This document shows, piece after piece, positions 8,743-16,293 of a stretch of 32,292 bases of DNA. The notes below the pieces were generated by a model. That model was not told the DNA's origin, did not search any database, and worked only from the letters and a program-made list of their open reading frames with translations. This DNA is from Dichloromethanomonas sp964477085. Its GTDB lineage: Bacteria > Bacillota > Desulfitobacteriia > Desulfitobacteriales > Syntrophobotulaceae. A program made the translations under genes and the position numbers. The first letter of the stretch is position 1. Each line of letters begins with the position of its first letter. The stretch is taken from assembly GCA_964477085.1 (NCBI GenBank), contig CAYZDF010000034.1, positions 1 through 32,292 of the forward strand, in the 5' to 3' direction.

Positions 8743-9423
8743 CTAAGCCTCCCTAACGATTTTTACTATTTGCTCAACCACTTCCTCGATGCTTAATCCG
8801 GTTGTATCTAAAACAATAGCATCTCGGGCAGGCTTTAGGGGTGCGATTTCCCTCTGGGAATCTTGTCTATCCCTTTTTTCAATATCATTTAAAACATCTT
8901 GCAGAGATGATCCTTTTTCTGCCTGAATATTCTCCAGATATCTTCTTCTGGCTCTCTCTTCTTCTGAGGCGGTCAAATAGATCTTCACCTTAGCGGTGGG
9001 TAGTACATAGGTCCCAATATCTCTGCCATCCATCACAACATTTCCCTTTTCTGCTTCCAGACGTTGGAGACGAACCAATTGCTCTCTTACTCCTGGATAG
9101 GAAGCAACGATGGAAACAGCACGGCTGACTGCATCACTGCGAATTTGAATTGTCACATCAAAACCATCACAGTAGACCGTTCGATGATCAACATGACTAA
9201 AGCTGATTGCAGAATTAATGGCAAGTTCTGTAATCCGTTGTTCATCCTCAAGGGGTATTTCTTCTTGAAGTGCTTTATACGCGATTGCTCGGTACATTGC
9301 ACCGGTATCTAAATAGCAGTACCCGAGGATCTCTGCTACTTTTCTCGCAACCGTACTCTTTCCGGCTCCGGCAGGCCCATCAATTGCAATCTGCTGATAT
9401 TTTTGTTTCATATGTTCCAACAT
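8743..9423 (-). CDS. cmk: Cytidylate kinase
   Basis: Cmk phosphorylates CMP and dCMP to the diphosphates with ATP, recycling CMP released by lipid synthesis and RNA turnover. The 226-residue protein has P-loop GPAGAGKST near residue 17, then LDTGAMYRA, VVMDGRDIGTYVLP and the LID-like ERARRRYLE segment. I chose the ATG at 9421-9423, which has AAGGGG eight bases upstream, over the GTG three codons earlier, which lies inside that ribosome site. It is followed directly by plsC and then ispH-rpsA, a gene order common in clostridia. Confidence 0.95.
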   Translation of the reverse strand: MLEHMKQKYQQIAIDGPAGAGKSTVARKVAEILGYCYLDTGAMYRAIAYKALQEEIPLEDEQRITELAINSAISFSHVDHRTVYCDGFDVTIQIRSDAVSRAVSIVASYPGVREQLVRLQRLEAEKGNVVMDGRDIGTYVLPTAKVKIYLTASEEERARRRYLENIQAEKGSSLQDVLNDIEKRDRQDSQREIAPLKPARDAIVLDTTGLSIEEVVEQIVKIVREA

Positions 9424-9493
9424 TCTGCCCACCCCTTGCCAATTCTACTTTAAAAATTATACCACAGTAAAATCTTCCCTAACAATCATATCC

Positions 9494-10384
9494 TTAATAA
9501 TATGCTGAGATCATAATAACCGCTAAGAGATTATTAAGTGCGTGTAATCCCATGGAGGGATAGATCGATTTATGCTTCACATAAAGGTAACCAAGTCCTA
9601 CACCTAAGGCAAATCTCGGCACGAAACCAATCAGTTCAAAATGCAAAGCAGAAAAAATAGCTGCACTAAGGATTATGGCTGTCCAACAGCCAAAATAGGT
9701 TCGCAAACTACCAAACAGTAAACCTCTGAAAAGAGTTTCTTCAATAATCGGGGCAGCAACTGCAATTAGAAAAATATTGGCAACCAAAATCAAGAACGTA
9801 GGTTTTTGCAAAAGCCTTAAAAGTTCATTTTCAGGTGGAGTTATCCCAAGAGAAAAAAGGATAAACATATAAGCGATGTGAATGAGCCATGTAAGGCCCC
9901 ATATCTTAAAAACATCTGTAATACTAGATCTAATATCAGCCTTTGTCCAACCCAACTCGGTTAGTGTTAATGATTTGCTAAACTTGATCGTTACGATCAA
10001 AATGGTAAATAAGGTATTGGAGGCTAAGATCGACAGGTAATAAGCAGTTTTTTGATCTGTGGTATGATTGAAAATAAAACCATTAACAATCATCATGCTC
10101 AAAAAGACTGCGATAATACCGATGATCACGTTGAATAAGACGTTACCATCCAGTCTGCTTTTGTCTGCGTAGCTTTGACTGTTTAAAAATGCTTCCCGCT
10201 CCTCACGCTCAAGTACTCCAATGTCCTGTTTCAGGCCGTCTTGGTATTTGCCATCATCATCATGATAAGAATCAGTGGCTCGGTTCTGCTCAATTACTGT
10301 TCTGTTAACTTGGGGGTTATTATCAGTTTGATCAAATGGATTATCCGACAGGTCGGTTTTCCTTATCTTTTCCTCTTCAGTCAT
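9494..10384 (-). CDS. CPBP family intramembrane glutamic endopeptidase
   Basis: A 296-residue membrane protein of the CPBP (CAAX protease/bacteriocin-processing, ABI) family. The catalytic-type motifs are all present: EETLFRG (E215, E216, R220), SALHFE (H248) and GLHALNN (H281, N285). The substrate is unknown; relatives process CAAX-like tails, help bacteriocin immunity or act as RCE1-like proteases. The first 80 residues are hydrophilic and rich in D, E, N and Q, an unusual cytoplasmic extension before the first membrane segment. The gene is divergent from the small plus-strand gene at 10522 and separated from cmk by about 70 bp. Confidence 0.88.
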   Translation of the reverse strand: MTEEEKIRKTDLSDNPFDQTDNNPQVNRTVIEQNRATDSYHDDDGKYQDGLKQDIGVLEREEREAFLNSQSYADKSRLDGNVLFNVIIGIIAVFLSMMIVNGFIFNHTTDQKTAYYLSILASNTLFTILIVTIKFSKSLTLTELGWTKADIRSSITDVFKIWGLTWLIHIAYMFILFSLGITPPENELLRLLQKPTFLILVANIFLIAVAAPIIEETLFRGLLFGSLRTYFGCWTAIILSAAIFSALHFELIGFVPRFALGVGLGYLYVKHKSIYPSMGLHALNNLLAVIMISAYY

Positions 10385-10521
10385 TTTTCACCCTCATTTT
10401 TTGTAAAATTATTCTTGTTTATTTTTAGCTAATCCATTACATAATAAACTTGACAAAAGATTTACAGGTCTATTGCAACCTTTACAAAATAAACTTCAGC
10501 ATAAAAGGAGGCTGGTTCTTC

Positions 10522-10704
10522 GTGTTTTCCAGAAGATCAAATAATAATAGTTGGATTATGATTAGCTCCGCTATGGTCGGAGGCTTCCTACTTGGGTTGT
10601 CATATAAGAAATATGGAAAAACCATTCAACATCGTGTACAAAAGATGACCAAAAGACAACTGGATTACGATGATTTTATGACATCTCACGAACCAGATGC
10701 TTAA
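10522..10704 (+). CDS. Small single-pass membrane protein, 60 aa
   Basis: This is the only supported gene on the plus strand. I chose the GTG at 10522 because AAAGGAGG lies ten bases upstream; the longer frame from 10450 would run through that ribosome site. The 60-residue product has a short polar N terminus (FSRRSNNNS), one hydrophobic segment (WIMISSAMVGGFLLGLSY), then a basic stretch (KKYGKTIQHRVQKMTKRQ) and an acidic tail (DYDDFMTSHEPDA). This topology resembles YtxH-like small proteins, but I do not recognise the family. A TTGACA at 10450-10455 could be a -35 element, but I see no good -10. It converges on azlD across a shared hairpin. Confidence 0.65.
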   Translation: MFSRRSNNNSWIMISSAMVGGFLLGLSYKKYGKTIQHRVQKMTKRQLDYDDFMTSHEPDA

Positions 10705-10739
10705 ATAACAGATTATGAATCACTGAGGCACGTCTGTGA

Positions 10740-10772
10740 TTAGTATTTCCGTCAAATTAGTATTTCTGTCAA
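10740..10772. repeat. Two imperfect 17-bp direct repeats
   Basis: TTAGTATTTCCGTCAAA is followed immediately by TTAGTATTTCTGTCAAT, with two differences. It lies between two convergent genes. The likeliest origin is a local slip duplication; no function is evident. Confidence 0.6.
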
Positions 10773-10791
10773 TAATGTTAAAAAGGTTTAA

Positions 10792-10820
10792 AATATAGGC
10801 TCCTTTCAGGGGCTTATATT
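10792..10820. terminator. Bidirectional hairpin terminator between azlD and the small plus-strand gene
   Basis: AATATAGGCTCC and GGGGCTTATATT form a 12-bp stem with two G-U pairs around a TTTCA loop, overlapping the azlD stop codon. AT-rich sequence with T-runs lies on both sides (ATTTTATC on the plus strand, TTTTAAACC on the minus strand), so it may end both convergent transcripts. Confidence 0.65.
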
Positions 10821-11131
10821 ATTTTATCAAATCCCCAATAAACAACCATGCCGAACAGAACAGACATAAGCAGATTCGGAACTTTCCGGGCAAAAATAAA
10901 TGTACTGATTCCTGCAAGCAAATAGGGATTCAGAAAAGTGAAGTCGTTTTCCTGATAAAGCACAAATTCAGGGATTACCAGTGCCGCCAGAAGAGCCACT
11001 GGAACAAGCTGGATGAAGGACTTAAGTACTCCTCCGATCTGTTTATTTCGCAACAGCAGAAACGGCAGAACTCTGGCTCCATATGTTACTGCGGCCATGA
11101 CCAGAATAATTTGAAGAATCTCCATTGTCAT
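10814..11131 (-). CDS. azlD: Branched-chain amino acid exporter subunit AzlD
   Basis: AzlD/YgaH is the small subunit that works with AzlC/YgaZ in exporting branched-chain amino acids across the membrane. The 105-residue protein has four predicted membrane helices and the family's early T-Y-G-A-R-V-L-P motif (VTYGARVLPFLLL). I chose the ATG at 11129-11131 (MTMEILQ), which has AGGAGA nine bases upstream; the in-frame start 18 bases earlier overlaps that ribosome site. It lies 77 bp after azlC and is followed at once by a hairpin terminator. Confidence 0.88.
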   Translation of the reverse strand: MTMEILQIILVMAAVTYGARVLPFLLLRNKQIGGVLKSFIQLVPVALLAALVIPEFVLYQENDFTFLNPYLLAGISTFIFARKVPNLLMSVLFGMVVYWGFDKII

Positions 11132-11208
11132 CTGTACTTTTCTCCTCAAAAATATACCTTGGCTTTTATATCGGTCTTTGTCTGATCAAACCAGGATTAG
11201 AACCGGTG

Positions 11209-11931
11209 TCAACATTCCATCGTTTGTCTCTGTCCCCTATTCTTCCGCTGTTCCAGCCAAGCACCGATGGCTGCAGCAAAGGCGACACTCAGTAATAAAT
11301 ACATCTTCCCGGGTATCAGAACTTTAAAAACAACAGCCAGTAATCCCGCTGTCACGTACGTAAGTATATTATTTCGATTGACTGTACCTATCGTTAAGAC
11401 GATGAATAGAGCCAAGAGTGCAAAATCAAACCCTGAAAAATTGATAGTCAGCCGATTCCCCATCCAAGCTCCGATGAAAGAAAAGACTACCCAGGAACAG
11501 AATGCACCAACATTCACACCTAGAGCCACTCTGCTTCGTTCTTCTGGGGTCGGTATGTCTTCCAGCAGTTTGGAGGAAAGAACAAACGATTCATCGGTGA
11601 TTCCTTGAGCTAACAGGACAAGTTTAGGAAGCGATATTCCCCCAAAAAAGCGGATCATGGAAAAACTCATGAGAATATGTCTAATGTTTACGATCAACGT
11701 GGTGATACCGATTACCCATATGGTTGCTCCCTGTCCGATCAGCTGAATGGCAATAAACTGGGCGGCTCCCGCAAATACCAATAAAGACATCAGGCCTGCT
11801 TCCCATACATTGAGTCCACTTTTAAGCGACAGGATACCAAACGTGAGTGCAACAGGGGCATAACCCACACCGATGGTTAGAGACTCACGTAAACCATAGA
11901 CAAAACCTTTTGTTTTCATTATCTCTAACAC
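11209..11931 (-). CDS. azlC: Branched-chain amino acid exporter subunit AzlC
   Basis: AzlC/YgaZ family permease of 240 residues with multiple membrane helices. Family features are GVGYAPVALTFGILSLKSGL near the N terminus, SLLVFAGAAQFIAIQL, and NIRHILMSFSM in the middle, followed by DESFVLSS. With AzlD it is expected to export leucine, isoleucine, valine or their analogues. The coding frame opens with GTG at 11931, but no strong ribosome site precedes either that GTG or the ATG four codons later, so the exact start is uncertain. About 150 bp upstream a terminator ends the preceding HutP-like gene, so azlC-azlD should be its own unit. Confidence 0.9.
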   Translation of the reverse strand: MLEIMKTKGFVYGLRESLTIGVGYAPVALTFGILSLKSGLNVWEAGLMSLLVFAGAAQFIAIQLIGQGATIWVIGITTLIVNIRHILMSFSMIRFFGGISLPKLVLLAQGITDESFVLSSKLLEDIPTPEERSRVALGVNVGAFCSWVVFSFIGAWMGNRLTINFSGFDFALLALFIVLTIGTVNRNNILTYVTAGLLAVVFKVLIPGKMYLLLSVAFAAAIGAWLEQRKNRGQRQTMEC

Positions 11932-12083
11932 CCTATCTTCTATAGCTTGTGCAAACTTGAATATACTTTGTTAATTTTTCTCATTTCGCGCCTATATACT
12001 TTTCTAATATTAACGTTATTTGCCTTCAATTATTTTTAATAATGGTTTACAACGTAATGTTTAAAACGCCCTAATTATTAATG

Positions 12084-12109
12084 CAAAAAAACACTCCCGC
12101 TTTAGAGTG
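12084..12109 (-). terminator. Intrinsic terminator after the HutP-like gene
   Basis: On the minus strand a CACTC/GAGTG stem is followed by seven T residues. It lies about 110 bp after the HutP-like stop codon and upstream of azlC. Confidence 0.75.
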
Positions 12110-12216
12110 CAGTTTTACTATTATTCAAACACATTCAACCGACACTGAAGACAGTTTAGCACATACTATCCCTATGAACAAGGGCATGATCGCAGACATA
12201 TAACCCAATCGTTTAT

Positions 12217-12633
12217 TCAGTTGGGAGCTACCCGATGACCAAGCCCAACTGCTACTTCATCCAAATGAAGTAAACCTACGCCAAAAAATACAGCTACACT
12301 GAGATGGTCACCCTTATGGGCGATTGCAATTTTCCCTCCGATATTTAAACCCGCTGCTTTGGACATGATTTGACTGAGAGCTTCCCGTGTGGCACCAGCT
12401 ACTGCTCCTTCATCACCATGGGTATCTTTGATGACACCTTCGCGTTTGGAGGCTACAATAGCTCTTTCTACCATCTTCTTGATCGATGAAAAATAATCAC
12501 CACCATAGTCTACAGCTACGGTCTTTATTCCCAGACAAAAAAACTGCTGTTTAATAACACTCTCTTCTTCTCTTGTTTCACTCATCGCCATTTTTAACGC
12601 TGCCAGGGCTACCGTTTTACTTTCAGTCGCCAT
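12217..12633 (-). CDS. HutP-like protein lacking the canonical histidine ligands
   Basis: A 138-residue protein that aligns from memory with Bacillus HutP, the L-histidine- and Mg-dependent RNA-binding antiterminator of the hut operon. Matching blocks are REGVIKDTHGDEGAVAGATREAL and SVAVFFGVGLLHLDEVAVGLGH. In B. subtilis HutP, His73, His77 and His138 bind the metal. Here the first two positions read as glycine (G76 and G80), while the final histidine (H133) is kept. A histidine-sensing role is therefore doubtful, and no hut genes are nearby. I chose the ATG at 12631-12633 with GGAGG six bases upstream; the longer frame to 12696 adds a hydrophobic, ribosome-site-crossing extension. A terminator follows. 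Confidence 0.75.
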   Translation of the reverse strand: MATESKTVALAALKMAMSETREEESVIKQQFFCLGIKTVAVDYGGDYFSSIKKMVERAIVASKREGVIKDTHGDEGAVAGATREALSQIMSKAAGLNIGGKIAIAHKGDHLSVAVFFGVGLLHLDEVAVGLGHRVAPN

Positions 12634-12707
12634 TTTTTCCTCCACAATCATTCTCATTAAACATATTATATAAAATAAAAGCCAAGAACAACACACAAAT
12701 ATTTGTC

Positions 12708-13220
12708 TTAGGAAGTCGATCTCTCTCTTAATTGAAGATCAAAACTTTTGATGTCTCCATCTAATTCCACGCGGTATCTTTTTTCATTTAGTACTATTTC
12801 AACAACAACTGGATAAGGAATATCGGTTGCATCCAAATATACTGTACCTGGCGAGACATTGAGCTGAGTCTCATTTTTGATCATACCAATCTCTTTATCA
12901 TTCTGTTTGACAACTACTAAACTGTCAGGATCTACCAGGAAATAGAGACTGACGTTTTGAGACTGTCCATTTATGTTCTTTTGATCAGCATATTCATCGT
13001 ATTTAAAAGCTGGAGAATCGATTTCTCCCGCCACTTTAAGATAAAAATCTATTGGGTCGGTAATTGTTGTCATCTGAAAAACTACCAATAAGACAGTACA
13101 GAGAACCATAACTCTGATAAGAGAACTCTCCATACGGTTCATCATCATACTCTTCACTTTACGGTATGGTGAACTGGTAGTTTTAGGGTTCCAACGAATA
13201 GGTCTTTTTAGGCGCATCAT
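12708..13220 (-). CDS. Unrecognised single-pass membrane protein, 170 aa
   Basis: I do not recognise this protein. It has a basic cytoplasmic N terminus (about residues 1-33, many K and R), one membrane segment at about 34-51 (LIRVMVLCTVLLVVFQM) and an extracytoplasmic domain of about 115 residues. The domain looks beta-rich, with alternating hydrophobic residues and phrases such as PGTVYLDATDIPYPVVVEIVLNEKRYRVELDG. No cysteines or catalytic motifs stand out there. The ATG at 13220 has GAGGTGAG just upstream. It begins 39 bp after the BaiN-like gene, so the two may be co-transcribed, and the HutP-like gene follows after about 75 bp. Confidence 0.7.
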   Translation of the reverse strand: MMRLKRPIRWNPKTTSSPYRKVKSMMMNRMESSLIRVMVLCTVLLVVFQMTTITDPIDFYLKVAGEIDSPAFKYDEYADQKNINGQSQNVSLYFLVDPDSLVVVKQNDKEIGMIKNETQLNVSPGTVYLDATDIPYPVVVEIVLNEKRYRVELDGDIKSFDLQLRERSTS

Positions 13221-13259
13221 TAACTCACCTCAGTTATATGTATGCACCAAAATGAGGCA

Positions 13260-14525
13260 TCATACATTACTTAGAACATATTCAGCTGCAGCTTTTCCAG
13301 CCTTATATCCGGTAGAAAAAGCTGCCTGAAGATTATAGCCGCCTGTCACCCCATCTACATCGATGACTTCACCAGCCCAGTATAAACCCTTAATCAGGCG
13401 CGATTCCATGGTTGTAGGGTTAATCTGTTTCACGTCCACTCCTCCAGAGGTAACGATTGCCACAGACATACCTAAAGTACTGACGATGGATACATTAAGC
13501 TCCTGAAGAAGATGACAGAGTTTTTTTCTTTCTTCCTTATTAACTTGGTTAATAGGTTTTTCAGGGTCAATTTCCGAGAGTTGGACGATGACCGGAATCA
13601 TACTTTTGGGTAAGAGATTATCCAAGGCATTTTTGAATTGTTTATTGTGGAACTTGGCAAAATCCCTTTGAACACGCAAATCAATCTGTTCAAAACTAAG
13701 TGCCGGTTTCAGATTGATTTTAATGTTCACTTTTTGCTTATTTTTCAGGGCTTGCGATGCGATTCTACTCAAGGTAAGAATGATCGGGCCAGATATCCCG
13801 AAATGTGTGAATAACATCTCTCCAAATTCTTCGGCTTTCTTCTTGCCATCTACCCAAATGGAAGCTTCAACATTCTTCAGGGTTAGCCCTTGTAGGTCTT
13901 TCGGCCATTGTTCAAGGGTTCTTAACGGAACAAGTGCTGGTAACGGGTCAACAACCCTATGTCCCAATTGGCTAGCCAGGTGATAGCCTACCCCGGTAGA
14001 ACCCGTCCCTGGGTAGGAAGCTCCGCCTGTAGCGATTATAACTGCATCCGCATTAAGGACTTCTCCGCTGTCTTTCAGTTTTAATCCTGTGATCTTTTTT
14101 TCTTCATCCACCATCACTTCAGCAACAGCTTGATTGAGAATTACCTTGACCATATTTTCATGCAGGAATTTTTTCAAGCCATTAACGATAACTTCAGAAT
14201 CATCAGCTTCCGGAAAAACCCTGCCACCTCGTTCAACTTTGGTTCGGATGCCATATCTTCCGAAAAAATCGATAAGACCCTGATTATCTAATTCTTTTAA
14301 AGAAGCATATAAGAATTTACCGTTACCGGGATAATACTGAATGAAATCAGTGATATCACCTGCATTGGTAAGATTACATCTTCCCTTGCCTGAAATGGCG
14401 ATTTTACTTCCCAATCTTTTCATCTTTTCAATAAGGATCACTTCGGTTCCTTTGGCAGCAGCCTGACCAGCGGCCATCATGCCGGCAGCACCTCCGCCAA
14501 CAACAATAATTTTCTTTTTACTCAT
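13260..14525 (-). CDS. BaiN/RdsA-like NAD(P)/FAD-dependent oxidoreductase
   Basis: A 421-residue flavoprotein of the HI0933/YhiN/BaiN family. The N terminus has the dinucleotide-binding motif VVGGGAAGMMAAGQAA, then the family signature KISGKGRCNLTNA near residue 45. VIIATGGASYPGTGSTG sits mid-protein and the C terminus has the FAD-contacting GLYWAGEVIDVDGVTGGYNLQAAFSTG. Some relatives reduce bile-acid intermediates; for most, including this one, the substrate is unknown, so I give no symbol. Length matches the family. The start ATG is at 14525, and a strong AT-rich hairpin upstream separates it from the iron-sulfur gene. Confidence 0.9.
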   Translation of the reverse strand: MSKKKIIVVGGGAAGMMAAGQAAAKGTEVILIEKMKRLGSKIAISGKGRCNLTNAGDITDFIQYYPGNGKFLYASLKELDNQGLIDFFGRYGIRTKVERGGRVFPEADDSEVIVNGLKKFLHENMVKVILNQAVAEVMVDEEKKITGLKLKDSGEVLNADAVIIATGGASYPGTGSTGVGYHLASQLGHRVVDPLPALVPLRTLEQWPKDLQGLTLKNVEASIWVDGKKKAEEFGEMLFTHFGISGPIILTLSRIASQALKNKQKVNIKINLKPALSFEQIDLRVQRDFAKFHNKQFKNALDNLLPKSMIPVIVQLSEIDPEKPINQVNKEERKKLCHLLQELNVSIVSTLGMSVAIVTSGGVDVKQINPTTMESRLIKGLYWAGEVIDVDGVTGGYNLQAAFSTGYKAGKAAAEYVLSNV

Positions 14526-14655
14526 ATCTACCTATCCCTTTTATCTTTTAGCATTGTAATCAAGTATTGTTTATTTTGTATAAAAATTTATTTTATCTAA
14601 TAGTATTAGCCAAAAAACAGAGCTAATATATAGTCATCTTGATTAATATAGATGA

Positions 14656-14691
14656 AAAACTTAAAAATAGAATAATCTATTTTTAAGTTTT
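14656..14691 (-). terminator. 15-bp perfect AT-rich stem-loop, likely terminator of the Fe-S gene
   Basis: AAAACTTAAAAATAG and CTATTTTTAAGTTTT form a perfect 15-bp stem with a 6-base loop. In the minus direction the stem's descending arm supplies T-runs and is followed by TCATC. It lies 125 bp after the iron-sulfur gene stop and 130 bp before the flavoprotein gene. The stem is AT-rich, so termination is likely but unproven. Confidence 0.6.
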
Positions 14692-14815
14692 CCTAAAAAT
14701 TTTTAAGGAATAAATTACAATATATATATCAATTGAATATGACGTATTTTCTATCGTTTGATGACTGCTCTTAATTTGCCGAAACTTCTCGATTCCCTTT
14801 TCAGGAAGACTACGA

Positions 14816-15868
14816 TTAATAGAGTATACCTTTAAGATTAGGATCTTTAGCCGCACAGGGCATACATAATTGGGGTTCAATATTATGAAAGATTTGTTTG
14901 CCACACTTGGTGCAGAATCTGGCCACAGTTTCAATCAGCAGGATTTTTCCCGTCAAGAATCGATGAGAAAAATCAACGTATTCAAACCGGAGCGCTTTAG
15001 GACCACAAATATCGACACACCGATCACATTGAACACATTTGGCGGGCTCATATATCAGGCGGATTTTGCCATCCTTCTGTACTTGTTCAAGTGCTCCCTG
15101 AGGACAAATCTTGGCACAAACCCCGCAACTCGTACACTTTTCGTCGGCTTTAATTGCTTTATAGGGGATCTTTTTTTCAGGATTATTCTTCAGAGCTTCA
15201 GCAAACCATTGGCGCGTCTTGGGAGTGTGATACGTCTCTTCAGCTTCGATCCCTGGCAGAAGTGATTTGATCTTGGCTTTTCCTTGACGTAAACTTAGAA
15301 GTTCTCTGGCTTGGATAAGGCTGTTTTTTGCATCTTTTTTATCATTTTGACTCGTTGCTGCTTGTATTTCTGATTCTATAGTGGCAGGGGCAATTTCTAT
15401 TTTAATCTGAGGATGGTTGGGCCAAGCTTGAAGAAGCTCCTTTAACGAAGCAACACTTACGGCACAAGCTTGTCGGTCATCGCAATTTCCACAATCACCT
15501 GTTAGAATCTTAACTTCTTTTGAATCTGCCAATAGCATGATTGTCGTCCAGGCATCTCTATCTAACATCCCCAAACAAGCTATCTCATAACCTTCAGCTT
15601 GGGCGATCGGACAATTAAGAATAATTTTCTCACTTTCAAAAAGGTATTGACCAAGATTATCCATATCTTTATCTACAAAGCCATCACTGGGGCAGACATT
15701 CATGCATACCCCACATTCGGTACATTTTTCTTTATTAATCTCTTTTTTTTCATTAATGGCATCATGAGGACAGAATTGGATACATAATCTACATTCCCTC
15801 GGATATGGTTTTTTTAGGTTCAAACAATTTCCGGAATGGAATAAGATTTGATTATTATTTAATACCAT
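14816..15868 (-). CDS. Multi-cluster 4Fe-4S protein with MvhD-like middle region
   Basis: A 350-residue cytoplasmic protein rich in cysteines. The N terminus carries a ferredoxin-type pair: C26-C29-C33P, where the usual first cysteine is replaced by proline and C15 may substitute, and a regular C49-C52-C55-C59P. The middle (about residues 85-160), with YEIACLGMLDRDAW and GDCGNCDDRQAC, resembles the hydrogenase/heterodisulfide-reductase MvhD/FlpD fold, in my judgement only. The C terminus has another regular pair, C245-C248-C251-C255 and C278-C281-C284-C288, and a zinc-ribbon-like C319-C322/C335-C338. An electron-transfer role is probable, but no partner oxidoreductase is adjacent. The ATG at 15868 follows GAGGGGAG. 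Confidence 0.82.
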   Translation of the reverse strand: MVLNNNQILFHSGNCLNLKKPYPRECRLCIQFCPHDAINEKKEINKEKCTECGVCMNVCPSDGFVDKDMDNLGQYLFESEKIILNCPIAQAEGYEIACLGMLDRDAWTTIMLLADSKEVKILTGDCGNCDDRQACAVSVASLKELLQAWPNHPQIKIEIAPATIESEIQAATSQNDKKDAKNSLIQARELLSLRQGKAKIKSLLPGIEAEETYHTPKTRQWFAEALKNNPEKKIPYKAIKADEKCTSCGVCAKICPQGALEQVQKDGKIRLIYEPAKCVQCDRCVDICGPKALRFEYVDFSHRFLTGKILLIETVARFCTKCGKQIFHNIEPQLCMPCAAKDPNLKGILY

Positions 15869-16225
15869 CTTCTATCTCCCCTCTCTAAAAGTTAAATGCA
15901 GTTATCTCTCTCAAGTAGTGTTAATCGATTCAAAACATCATCTTTTATTATCCTATATTCGATATAATTTGGATAGAGAAAAAAGCAAAAATACTCTAAT
16001 AGGACTGTATTATATAATAACTCAACTTGCCCATCTTATTTTGAGACCTGAGATAATAACTATTCATATAAATTAAGATTTAATATCAATAAACTAAATT
16101 ATAGTTTAAATTTGTTAGGAATTCAAAAGATTTTTTCTTTTTCCCAGTAATTGCTCTGTAATTACTAAGAGAATAACAGTGCTTGGTAACGGAGTCTTTA
16201 TATTTCTAAAAAGATTAAGAAAAAC
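15869..16225. other. AT-rich intergenic stretch before the lctP-fadR array
   Basis: No coding potential is visible. The minus strand must hold the promoter of the iron-sulfur gene, but no -35/-10 pair is clear enough to call. A GTAATT/AATTAC inverted repeat lies near 16147-16164. The stretch ends at the fadR1 terminator. Confidence 0.5.
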
Positions 16226-16252
16226 AAAAAGCCTACCAATATAGTGGCAGAC
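16226..16252 (-). terminator. Intrinsic terminator after fadR1
   Basis: On the minus strand GTCTGCCA and TGGTAGGC pair (8 bp, two G-U) around a six-base loop and are followed by TTTTTGTTTTT. It lies 41 bp after the regulator's stop codon and closes the whole lctP-fadR array. Confidence 0.8.
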
Positions 16253-16293
16253 TTCGCTAATCAGCAAACTTCCTCTGAAGTTGTTTAGGACAC

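Noticed and set aside
10450..10521. 24-codon N-terminal extension of the small plus-strand protein
   Set aside because: It reads through the AAAGGAGG ribosome site; the GTG at 10522 is the better start.
14683..14934. Minus-strand open frame over the end of the Fe-S gene and the following gap
   Set aside because: It overlaps the well-supported Fe-S frame, crosses the 14656-14691 terminator region and has low-complexity AT-rich coding with no ribosome site.
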